A stretch of DNA of 64,000 nucleotides from Onthophagus taurus (lineage: Eukaryota > Arthropoda > Insecta > Coleoptera > Scarabaeidae): positions 1,674,001 to 1,738,000 of the forward strand of contig NW_027248940.1 of NCBI RefSeq assembly GCF_036711975.1. Direction: 5' to 3'. Positions 33,366 through 45,059 of the stretch are shown piece after piece. The translations under genes were made by a program, and so were the position numbers. The notes beneath the pieces were generated by a model that did no database searches, was not told the origin of the DNA, and saw only the letters and a program-made list of their open reading frames with translations. Each line of letters opens with the position of its first letter. The first letter of the stretch is position 1.

Positions 33366-36300
33366 TAATTATTAAAGATTCGTATCTCTATTGAACTCTT
33401 AAGATATCTTATTGAAGTTATTGCGATTTATAAAAGAAAGTGTGTACTGTTTCACGAAGGAACCCATTTTAGAGAACATCGACTTGTTCTTGAGGTATCA
33501 AATATTGAACTTAATCGGAATTTTAATAATTTTACAAAGTTAAATTTTTCTACAAAATTTTTTTAAAAAATCGTAAAAAATCGAATTCTTAAGATATCTT
33601 AATGAAACTTACGTAATTTATAGACGAAAGTGTGTTCTTCTTCATGAAGAAACCTATTTTAGAAAATATCGAGTTGTTCTTGAGATATCAATTATTGAAC
33701 TTAATCGGAATTTTAATAACTTTACAAAATTAAGTTTTTCTACAAGAATTTTTAAAAAAATCATAAAAAATCGAATGCATAAGATATGTTAATGAATCTT
33801 ACGTGATTTATAGAGGAAAGTGTGTACTTTTTTATGAAGAAACCCATTTTAGAAAATATCTATTTGTTCTTGAGATATCAATTATTGAGTTTAATCAAAA
33901 TTTTAATAATTTTACAAAGTTAAATTTTCCTACAATATTTTTTTAAAAAATCGTAAAAAATCGAATTCTTAAGATATCTTAATGAAACTTACGTAATTTA
34001 TAGACGAAAGTGTGTTCTTTTTCATGAAGAAACCTATTTTGGAAAATATCGATTTGTTCTTGAGATATCATTTATTGAACTTAATCGGAATTTTAATAAT
34101 TTTACAAAGTTAAGTTTTTCTACAAGAATTTTTAAAAAAATCATAAAAAATCGAATTCATAAGATATGTTAATGAATCTTACGTGATTTATAGAGGAAAG
34201 TGTGCACTTTTTTATGAAGAAACCCATTTTAGAAAATATCTATTTGTTCTTGAGATATCAATTATTGAGTTTAATCAAAATTTTAATAATTTTACAAAGT
34301 TAAATTTTTTTACAATATTTTTTTAAAAAATCGTAAAAAATCGAATTCTTAAGATATCGTAATGAAACTTACGTGATTTATACAGGAAGGTGTGTACTTT
34401 TTCATGAAGAAACCCATTTTAGGAAATATCGATTTGTTCTTGAGATATCAATTATTGAGCTTAATCAAAATTTTCATAATTTTACAAAGTTAAATTTTTC
34501 TACAATATTTTCTTAAAAAATCGTAAAAAATCTAATTCTTAAGATATCTTAATGAAACTTACGTAATTTATAAACGAAAGTGTGTTCTTTTTCATGAAGA
34601 AACCTATTTTAGAAAATATAGATTTGTTCTTGAGATATCAGTTATTGAACTTAATCGGAATTTTTATAATTTTACAAAATTAAATTTTTCTACAATAATT
34701 TTCTAAAAAATCGCATAAAATTGAATTCTTAAGATATCGTAATGAAACTTACGTGATTTATACAGGAAAGTGTGTACTTTTTCATGAAGAAACCCATTTT
34801 AGGAAATATCGATTTGTTCTTGAGATATCAAATATTGAACTTAATCGGAATTTTAATAATTTTACAAAGTTAAATTTTTCTACAAAATTTTTTTTAAAAA
34901 TCGTAAAAAATCGAATTCTTAAGATATCTTAATGAAACTTACGTAATTTATAAACGAAAGTGTATTCTTTTTCATGAAGAACCCTATTTTAGAAAATATC
35001 GAGTTGTTCTTGAGATATCAGTTATTGAACTTAATCGGAATATTTATAATTTTACAAAATTAAATTTTTCTACAATAATTTTCTAAAAAATCGCATAAAA
35101 TTGAATTCTTAAGATATCGTAATGAAACTTACGTGATTTATACAGGAAAGTGTGTACTTTTTCATGAAGAAACCCATTTTAGAAAACATCGATTTGCTCT
35201 TGAGATATCAATTATTGAACTTAATCGGAATTTTAATAATTTTACAAAGTTAAATTTTTCTACAATATTTTTTAAAAAATCGTAAAAAATCGAATTCTTA
35301 AGATATCTTAATGAAACTTACGTAATTTATAAACGAAAGTGTGTTCTTTTTCATGAAAAAACCTATTTTAGAAAATATCCATTTGTTCTTGAGATATCAT
35401 TTATTGAACTTAATGGGAATTTTAATAATTTTACAAAGTTAAGTTTTTCTACAAGAATTTTTAAAAAATCGTAAAAAATCGAATTCTTAAGATATCTTAA
35501 TGAAACTTACGTAATTTATAGACGAAAGTGTGTTCTTTTTCATGAAAAAACCTATTTTAGAAAATATCGATTTGTTCTTGAGATATCATTTATTGAACTT
35601 AATCGAAATTTTTATAATTTTACAAAATTAAATTTTTCTACAATAATTTTCTAAAAAATCGCATAAAATTGAATTCTTAAGATATCGTAATGAAACTTAC
35701 GTGATTTATACAGAAAAGTGTGTACTTTTTCATGAAGAAACCCATTTTAGAAAATATCGATTTGTTCTTGAGATATCAATTATTGAACTTAATCGGAATT
35801 TTAATAATTTTACAAAGTTAAATTTTTTTACAATATTTTTTAAGAAGTCGTAAAAAATCGAATTCTTAAGATATCTTAATGAAACTTACGTAATTTATAG
35901 ACGAAAGTGTGTTCTTTTTCATGAAAAAACCTATTTTAGAAAATATCGATTTGTTCTTGAGATATCATTTATTGAACTTAATCGGAATTTTAATAATTTT
36001 ACAAAGTTAAGTTTTTCTACAAGAATTTTTAAAAAAATCATAAAAATCGAATTCATAAGATATGTTAATGAATCTTATGTGATTTATAGAGGAAAGTGTG
36101 TACTTTTTTATGAAGAAACCTATTTTTGAAAATATCTATTTGTTCCTGAGATATCAATTATTGAGCTTAATCAAAATTTTTATAATTTTACAAAGTTAAA
36201 TTTTTCTACAATAATTTTTAAAAAAATCCTAAAAATCAAATCCTTAAGATATCTTTATGAAACTTATGTGATTTATAGACGAAAGTGTGTTCCTTTTTAT

Positions 36301-39300
36301 GAAGAAACCCATTTTAGAAAATATCGATTTGCTCTTGAGATATCAATTATTGAACTTAATCGGAATTTTAATAATTTTACAAAGTTAAATTTTTTTACAA
36401 TATTTTTTAAAAAATCGTAAAAAATCGAATTCTTAAGATATCTTAATGAAACTTACGTAATTTATAGACGAAAGTGTGTTCTTTTTCATGAAGAAACCTG
36501 TTTTAGAAAATATCGATTTGTTCTTGAGATATCATTTATTGAACTTAATCGAAATTTTTATAATTTTACAAAATTAAATTTTTCTACAATAATTTTCTAA
36601 AAAATCGCATAAAATTGAATTCTTAAGATATCGTAATGAAACTTACGTGATTTATACAGGAAAGTGTGTACTTTTTCATGAAGAAACCCATTTTAGGAAA
36701 TATCGATTTGTTCTTGAGATATCAAATATTGAACTTAATCGGAATTTTAATAATTTTACAAAGTTAAATTTTTCTACAATATTTTTTTAAAAAATCGTAA
36801 AAAATCGAATTCTTAAGATATCTTAATGAAACTTACGTAATTTATAGACGAAAGTGTGTTCTTTTTCATGAAGAAACCCATTTTAGAAAATATCGATTTG
36901 TTCTTGAGATATAATTTATTGAACTTAATCGGAATTTTAATAATTCTACAAAATTAAGTTTTTCTACAAGAATTTTTAAAAAAATCATAAAAAATCGAAT
37001 TCATAAGATATGTTAATGAATCTTACGTGATTTATAGAGGAAAGTGTGTACTTTTTTATGAAGAAACCCATTTTAGAAAATATCTATTTGTTCTTGAGAT
37101 ATCAATTATTGAGTTTAATCAAAATTTTAATAATTTTACAAAGTTAAATTTTTCTACAATATTTTTTTAAAAAATCGTAAAAAATCGAATTCTTAAGATA
37201 TCTTAATGAAACTTACGTAATTTATAGACGAAAGTGTGTTCTTTTTCATGAAGAAACCTATTTTAGAAAATATCGATTTGTTCTCGAGATATCAATTATT
37301 GAACTTAATCGGAATTTTAATAATTTTACAAAGTTGAATTTTTCTACAATAATTAAAAAAAAAATCGTAAAAATCGAATTCTCAAGATATCTTTATGAAA
37401 CTTACGTAATTTATAGACTATAGTGTGTTCTTTTTCATGAAGAAACCCATTTTAGAAAATATCGATTTGCTCTTGAGATATCAATTATTGAACTTAATCG
37501 GAATTTTAATAATTTTACAAAGTTGAATTTTTCTACAATAATTAAAAAAAAAATCGTAAAAATCGAATTCTCAAGATATCTTTATGAAACTTACGTAATT
37601 TATAGACTATAGTGTGTTCTTTTTCATGAAGAAACCCATTTTAGAAAATATCGATTTGCTCTTGAGATATCAATTATTGAACTTAATCGGAATTTTAATA
37701 ATTTTACAAAGTTGAATTTTTCTACAATAATTAAAAAAAAAATCGTAAAAATCGAATTCTCAAGATATCTTTATGAAACTTACGTAATTTATAGACTATA
37801 GTGTGTTCTTTTTCATGAAGAAACCCATTTTAGAAAATATCGATTTGCTCTTGAGATATCAATTATTGAACTTAATCGGAATTTTAATAATTTTACAAAG
37901 TTGAATTTTTCTACAATAATTAAAAAAAAAATCGTAAAAATCGAATTCTCAAGATATCTTTATGAAACTTACGTAATTTATAGACTATAGTGTGTTCTTT
38001 TTCATGAAGAAACCCATTTTAGAAAATATCGATTTGCTCTTGAGATATCAATTATTGAACTTAATCGGAATTTTAATAATTTTACAAAGTTGAATTTTTC
38101 TACAATAATTAAAAAAAAAATCGTAAAAATCGAATTCTCAAGATATCTTTATGAAACTTACGTAATTTATAGACTATAGTGTGTTCTTTTTCATGAAGAA
38201 ACCCATTTTAGAAAATATCGATTTGCTCTTGAGATATCAATTATTGAACTTAATCGGAATTTTAATAATTTTACAAAGTTGAATTTTTCTACAATAATTA
38301 AAAAAAAAATCGTAAAAATCGAATTCTCAAGATATCTTTATGAAACTTACGTAATTTATAGACTATAGTGTGTTCTTTTTCATGAAGAAACCCATTTTAG
38401 AAAATATCGATTTGCTCTTGAGATATCAATTATTGAACTTAATCGGAATTTTAATAATTTTACAAAGTTGAATTTTTCTACAATAATTAAAAAAAAAATC
38501 GTAAAAATCGAATTCTCAAGATATCTTTATGAAACTTACGTAATTTATAGACTATAGTGTGTTCTTTTTCATGAAGAAACCCATTTTAGAAAATATCGAT
38601 TTGCTCTTGAGATATCAATTATTGAACTTAATCGGAATTTTAATAATTTTACAAAGTTAAGTTTTTCTACAAAAAATTTTAAAAAAATCATAAAAAATCG
38701 AATTCATAAGATATGTTAATGAATCTTACGTGATTTATAGAGGAAAGTGTGTACTTTTTCATGAAGAAACTCGTTTTAGAAAATATCGATTTGTTCTCGA
38801 GATATCAATTATTGAACTTAATCGGAATTTTAATAATTTTACAAAGTTAAATTTTTCTACAATATTTTTCTAAAAAATCGCATAAAATTGAATTCTTAAG
38901 ATATCGTAATGAAACTTACGTGATTTATACAGGAAAGTGTGTACTTTTTCATGAAGAAACCCATTTTAGAAAATATCGATTTATTAATAATTTTGCAAAA
39001 TTTAGTTTTTCTACAAGAATTTTTAAAAAAAATCGTAAAAATCGAATTCTTAAGATATCTTAACGAAATTTACGTGATTTATAGACGATAGTGTGTTCTT
39101 TTTCATGAAGAAACCCATTTTAGAAAATATCGATTTGCTCTTGAGATATCAATTATTGAACTTAATCGGAATTTTAATAATTTTACAAAGTTAAATTTTT
39201 TTACAATATTTTTTAAAAAATCGTAAAAAATCGAATTCTTAAGATATCTTAATGAAACTTACGTAATTTATAGACGAAAGTGTGTTCTTTTTCATGAAAA

Positions 39301-42300
39301 AACCTATTTTAGAAAATATCGATTTGTTCTTGAGATATCATTTATTGAACTTAATCGAAATTTTTATAATTTTACAAAATTAAATTTTTCTACAATAGTT
39401 TTCTAAAAAATCGCATAAAATTGAATTCTTAAGATATCGTAATGAAACTTACGTGATTTATACAGGAAAGTGTGTACTTTTTCATGAAGAAACCCATTTT
39501 AGAAAACATCGATTTGTTCTCGAGATATCAATTATTGAACTTAATCGGAATTTTAATAATTTTACAAAGTTAAATTTTTCTACAATATTTTTTTAAAAAA
39601 TCGTAAAAAATCGAATTCTTAAGATATCTTAATGAAACTTACGTAATTTATAGACGAAAGTGTGTTCTTTTTCATGAAGAAACCCATTTTAGAAAATATC
39701 GATTTGTTCTTGAGATATCAGTTATTGAACTTAATTGGAATTTTTATAATTTTACAAAATTAAATTTTTCTACAATAATTTTCTAAAAAATCGCATAAAA
39801 TTAAATTCTTAAGATATCTTTATGAAACTTATGTGATTTATAGACGAAAGTGTGTTCTTTTTCATGAAGAAACCTATTTTAGAAAATATCGATTTGTTCT
39901 TGAGATATCATTTATTGAACTTAATCGAAATTTTTATAATTTTACAAAATTAAATTTTTCTACAATAATTTTCTAAAAAATCGCATAAAATTGAATTCTT
40001 AAGATATCGTAATGAAACTTACGTGATTTATACAGGAAAGTGTGTACTTTTTCATGAAGAAACCCATTTTAGCAAATATCGATTTGTTCTTGAGATCTAT
40101 CAATTATTGAACTTAATCGGAATTTTAATAATTTTACAAAGTTAAATTTTTCTACAATAATTTTTTAAAAAATCGTAAAAAATCGAATTCTTAAGATATC
40201 TTAATGAAACTTACGTAATTTATAGACGAAAGTGTGTTCTTTTTCATGAAGAAACCCATTTTAGAAAATATCGATTTGTTATTGAGATATCAATTATTGT
40301 ACTTAATCGGAATTTTAATAATTTTACAAAATTAAATTTTTCTACAATATTTTTTTAAAAAATCGCATAAAATCGAATTCTTAAGATATCTTAATGAAAC
40401 TTACGTAATTTATAGACGAAAGTGTGTTCTTTTTCATGAAGAAATCTATTTTAGAAAACATCGATTTGTTCTTGAGATATCAATTATTGAACTTAATCGG
40501 AATTTTAATAATTTTACAAAATTAAGTTTTTCTACAAGAATTTTTAAAAAAATCGTAAAAATCGAATTCTTAAGATATCTTAACGAAATTTACGTGCTTT
40601 ATAGACGATAGTGTGTTCTTTTTCATGAAGCACCCCATTTTAGAAAATATCGATTTGTTATTGAGATATCAATTATTGTACTTAATCGGAATTTTAATAA
40701 TTTTACAAAATTAAATTTTTCTACAATATTTCTTTAAAAAATCGCATAAAATCGAATTCTTAAGATATCGTAATGAAATTTACGTGATTTATAGACGAAA
40801 GTGTGTTCCTTTTCATGAAGAAACCCATTTTAGAAAATATCGATTTGTTCTTGAGATATCAATTATTGAACTTAATCGGAATTTTAATAATTTTACAAAG
40901 TTAAGTTTTTCTACAAGAATTTTTTAAAAAATCATAACAAATCGAATTCATAAGATATATTAATGAATCTTACGTGATTTATAGAGGAAAGTGTGTACTT
41001 TTTTATGAAGAAACCCATTTTTGAAAATATCTATTTGTTCCTGAGATATCAATTATTGAGCTTAATCAAAATTTTAATAATTTTACAAAGTTAAATTTTT
41101 CTACAATAATTTTTAAAAAAATCCTAAAAATCAAATCCTTAAGATATCTTAATGAAACTTACGTAATTTATAGACGAAAGTGTGTTCTTTTTCATGAAAA
41201 AACCTATTTTAGAAAATATCGATTTGTTCTTGAGATATCATTCATTGAACTTAATCGAAATTTTTATAATTTTACAAAATTAAATTTTTCTACAATAATT
41301 TTCTAAAAAATCGCATAAAATTGAATTCTTAAGATATCGTAATGAAACTTACGTGATTTATACAGGAAAGTGTGTACTTTTTCATGAAGAAACCCATTTT
41401 AGAAAACATCGATTTGTTCTTGAGATATCAAATATTGAACTTAATCGGAATTTTAATAATTTTACAAAGTTAAATTTTTCTACAAAATTTTTTTAAAAAA
41501 TCGTAAAAAATCGAATTCTTAAGATATCTTAATGAAACTTACGTAATTTATAGACGAAAGTGTGATCTTTTTCATGAAGAAACCTATTTTAGAAAATATC
41601 GATTGGTTCTTGAGATATCAATTATTGAACTTAATCAGAATTTTAATAATCTTATAAAGTTAAATTTTTCTACAATAATTTTTTAAAAAATCGTAAAAAA
41701 TCGGATTCTTAAGATATCGTATTGAAACTTACGTGATTTATAAAGGAAAGTGTGTACTTTTTTATGAAGAAACCCATTTTAGAAAATATCTATTTGTTCT
41801 TGAGATATCAATTATTCAACTTAATCGGAATTTTAATAATTTTACAAAGTTAAATTTTTCTATAATATTTTTTTAAAAAATCGTAAAAAATCGAATTCTT
41901 AAGATATCTTAATGAAACTTACGTAATTTATAGACGAAAGTGTGATCTTTTTCATGAAGAAACCTATTTTAAAAAATATCGATTGGTTCTTGAGATATCA
42001 TTTATTGAACTTAATCGAAATTTTTATAATTTTACAAAATTAAATTTTTCTTGAATAATTTTCTAAAAAATCGCATAAAATTGAATTCTTAAGATATCGT
42101 AATGAAACTTACGTGATTTATACAGGAAAGTGTGTACTTTTTCATGAAGAAACCCATTTTTGAAAATATCTATTTGTTCTTGAGATATCAATTATTGAAC
42201 TTAATCGGAATTTTAATAATTTTACAAAATTAAGTTTTTCTACAAGAATTTTTAAAAATAATCGTAAAAATCGAATTCTTAAGATATCTTAACGAAATTT

Positions 42301-43720
42301 ACGTGATTTATAGACGATAGTGTGTTCTTTTTCATGAAGAAACCCATTTTAGAAAATATCGATTTGTTCTTGAGATATAATTTATTGAACTTAATCGGAA
42401 TTTTAATAATTTTACAAAGTTAAGTTTTTCTACAAGAATTTTTAAAAAAATCATAAAAAATCGAATTCATAAGATATGTTAATGAATCTTACGTGATTTA
42501 TAGAGGAAAGTGTGTACTTTTTTATGAAGAAACCCATTTTAGAAAATATCTATTTGTTCTTGAGATATCAATTATTGAGTTTAATCAAAATTTTAATAAT
42601 TTTACAAAGTTAAATTTTTTTACAATATTTTTTTAAAAAATCGTAAAAAATCGAATTCTTAAGATATCGTAATGAAACTTACGTGATTTATACAGGAAGG
42701 TGTGTACTTTTTCATGAAGAAACCCATTTTAGGAAATATCGATTTGTTCTTGAGATATCAATTATTGAGCTTAATCAAAATTTTCATAATTTTACAAAGT
42801 TAAATTTTTCTACAATATTTTCTTAAAAAATCGTAAAAAATCTAATTCTTAAGATATCTTAATGAAACTTACGTAATTTATAAACGAAAGTGTGTTCTTT
42901 TTCATGAAGAAACCTATTTTAGAAAATATAGATTTGTTCTTGAGATATCAGTTATTGAACTTAATCGGAATTTTTATAATTTTACAAAATTAAATTTTTC
43001 TACAATAATTTTCTAAAAAATCGCATAAAATTAAATTCTTAAGATATCTTTATGAAACTTATGTGATTTATAGACGAAAGTGTGTTCCTTTTCATGAAGA
43101 AACCCATTTTAGAAAATATCGATTTGCTCTTGAGATATCAATTATTGAACTTAATCGGAATTTTAATAATTTTACAAAGTTAAATTTGTCTACAATATTT
43201 TTTTAAAAAATCGTAATAAATCGAATTCTTAAGATATCTTAATGAAACTTACGTAATTTATAGACGAAAGTGTGTTCTTTTTCATGAAAAAACCTATTTT
43301 AGAAAATATCGATTTGCTCTTGAGATATCAATTATTGAACTTAATCGGAATTTTAATAATTTTACAAAGTTAAATTTTTCTACAATATTTTTTTAAAAAA
43401 TCGCATAAAATCGAATTCTTAAGATATCGTAATGAAACTTACGTGATTTATACAGGAAAGTGTGTACTGTTTCATGAAGAAACCCATTTTAGAAAATATC
43501 TATTTGTTCTTGAGATATCAATTATTGAACTTAATCAGAATTTTAATAATCTTACAAAGTTAAATTTTTCTACAATAATTTTTTAAAAAATCGTAAAAAA
43601 TCGGATTCTTAAGATATCGTATTGAAACTTACGTGATTTGTAGAGGAAAGTGTACTGTTTCATGAACAAAACCGCTTTAAACAATATCGATTCATTCTTG
43701 GTATTAATTTTTGAACATGT
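33366..43720. repeat. Sat4 satellite, about 54 monomers of 188-190 bp
   Basis: The landmark AAGATATCTT (or GATATCGT / GATATGTT variants) recurs at 33591, 33781 and 33971, then about every 189 bp. Each monomer includes TTTCATGAAGAAACC, AGAAAATATCGATTTG and CTTGAGATATCA, and most have GAATTC. Several subtypes are interleaved. The palindromes AAGATATCTT and ATCGAT occur in most copies. Open frames across it are artefacts. Confidence 0.96.
37328..38650. repeat. Homogenised Sat4 block, seven apparently identical 189 bp copies
   Basis: Copies starting near 37328, 37517, 37705, 37894, 38083, 38272 and 38461 look identical. They share private variants: AAAGTTGAATTT, an A-run followed by TCGTAAAAATCG, GAATTCTCAAGATATC, and GACTATAGTG. 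Neighbouring monomers differ at many sites. Confidence 0.9.
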
Positions 43721-43778
43721 TTTAAAAAATCGTGGTGTTAAGTAATAACTAATAACAATTCTGTAATGTATACATACT

Positions 43779-44012
43779 TTAATGTTGTTTATAAATACCT
43801 ACGATATATCTACAATTTGGACAAACATGTTCAACGTTGGAACAAGATCTTGCAAATAAGGGAATAAGACATAGGGGACAACAAAATACACAAAGAACTG
43901 CCGTCCAAATGTATGTTGAAACTGTATACTTTCGTAATCTTGTTGTTAATATGGTTTGATGGCAATTCGGGCAGGTCATCACAACCGAGTCACGTCCTAG
44001 TAGTGCAGCCAT
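43779..44012 (-). CDS. Short LITAF-domain protein
   Basis: A single-exon frame of 77 residues, preceded directly by an in-frame TAA, which supports the start. It consists of almost only the LITAF (SIMPLE-like) domain: C14-x-x-C17, a hydrophobic membrane-inserting stretch at about 31-54 rich in Cys and Leu, then H62-x-C64-P-x-C67. In this family the four cysteines bind one zinc ion and the hydrophobic segment anchors the protein to the cytoplasmic face of endosomal and lysosomal membranes. Most homologues have an extra proline-rich N-terminus with PPxY or PTAP motifs, absent here. The stop lies about 60 bp from the Sat4 edge. An ATTAAA overlapping the stop may be part of 3' processing. Confidence 0.85.
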   Translation of the reverse strand: MAALLGRDSVVMTCPNCHQTILTTRLRKYTVSTYIWTAVLCVFCCPLCLIPLFARSCSNVEHVCPNCRYIVGIYKQH

Positions 44013-44177
44013 TTAGAATTATCGAGATTTAAAAAATAATAATTTCAATTTCGTATTTAACATTTTTTTTTGTATGACACATGTCATTAATGCCTTGATG
44101 CCAAAATCAACACGTTTTTAAACTTTTACGAATTCACTTAATACTATTAAAACAATGAAGCAATTCACGGATGTATA

Positions 44178-44271
44178 CAGGGTGCATCAAAATTATGGAA
44201 TAAATTCAATTCGCTTGAAGTCCAACCGTTTTCAAATTAGATAGGGGGGGGATTACATTTGACGCGCCCTG
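44178..44271. mobile_element. Small TA-flanked TIR element, 94 bp
   Basis: Starts CAGGGTGCATCAAA and ends in the inverse of CAGGGCGCGTCAAA. TA dinucleotides lie at 44176-44177 and 44272-44273. The CAGGG end resembles the foldback element at 18652, so both may use the same type of transposase. A G-run lies near 44244. No coding. Confidence 0.65.
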
Positions 44272-44296
44272 TATATGTATATATATATTTAACTAT

Positions 44297-44731
44297 TTAA
44301 GAGAAAATTAAAAAACGTCTATCTTTTCCATTTAAATCAGGGCCGGTAATTTGAGCGCCTTGAGAAGACTTAATCGTATAGGCACCGTAATCTTCAACAA
44401 CATTAAAAAATATGTCTGGGTAAGCTGCGATCATAGAAGATTGTATAAATAAAACTCGTTCCGTGGCAGTATTATATCTCACAAGAGCTGATGTTACGAC
44501 AGATACGGCAGTAGATAACATCTCGTCATCCATAGTGGTTGGACCAATCGTAATCTAAAACAAATTTGAAACTATTCGTTGCAAAAGATTCAATAAAAAC
44601 AATCAAATACAAACATCTCTCGATGAGGCCGAAAAGTCGGATGTTTCAACGTTTTCTGATTTTAAATCAATCGCAATAGATGCATTTATAAGGGCTAAAA
44701 CCCCAAAGACAACCATAACTTTAAAACTCAT
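44297..44731 (-). CDS. Small secreted protein, two exons
   Basis: Exon 1 is 44731-44615 and exon 2 is 44554-44297, joined by a GT-AG intron of 60 bp at phase 0, giving 124 residues. The N-terminus MSFKVMVVFGVLALINASIA is a clear signal peptide with cleavage likely after A20. The mature part has the stretch ITIGPTTMDDEML near its start. The overall size and placement recall insect MBF2-like or salivary secreted proteins, but the conserved C-terminal block of MBF2 is not convincingly present and I do not assign it. There are no cysteines in the mature protein, so no disulfide fold. Function unknown. Confidence 0.7.
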
Positions 44732-44767
44732 TTTGACTTTGTAATGAGTTTAGATTCGATTTGGACG

Positions 44768-44776
44768 CTTATATAG
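44768..44776 (-). promoter_or_regulatory. TATA box of the small secreted protein gene
   Basis: CTATATAAG on the - strand lies about 40 bp upstream of the ATG. That places transcription start near 44740 with a very short 5' UTR, typical of highly expressed insect secretory genes. Confidence 0.65.
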
Positions 44777-45059
44777 AAGTTGGGTTGGCAAAAAAACTGC
44801 AACAATTTTATATCTATTTAGTAAGTGGATTGTAGATTAGAAAAATTTCATTGCAGTTAAAGATTTCGTATTGTTCTCTAAAAAAATGAATGTTTTTCAT
44901 CAACTTATAAAATCCGACATGGTGAAGCAAACACTTCACCTTTAATTTGGTATATAAAACATTTATTATCTCATCATTTATTGATCATTTATTATCTTTG
45001 TCTCATCAAATTTAGTTGTTATGATTTTGTTAGTTCACTTTTGACAAGTTCAAATTATA
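44777..45059. other. Intergenic region before the first Sat5 array
   Basis: Contains a block near 44895-44990 (CATCAACTTATAAAATCCGA, then GAAGCAAACACTT and ACATTTATTATC). It is similar to a block at 51040-51115 on the other side of the array (CATCAATTTATAAACTCCGA, GAAGCAGACACTT, AATTATTTATTA). No gene. Confidence 0.55.

Noticed and set aside
44297..44731. MBF2-family assignment for the small secreted protein
   Set aside because: Size, signal peptide and the early ITIG stretch are suggestive, but the conserved C-terminal block is not convincing.
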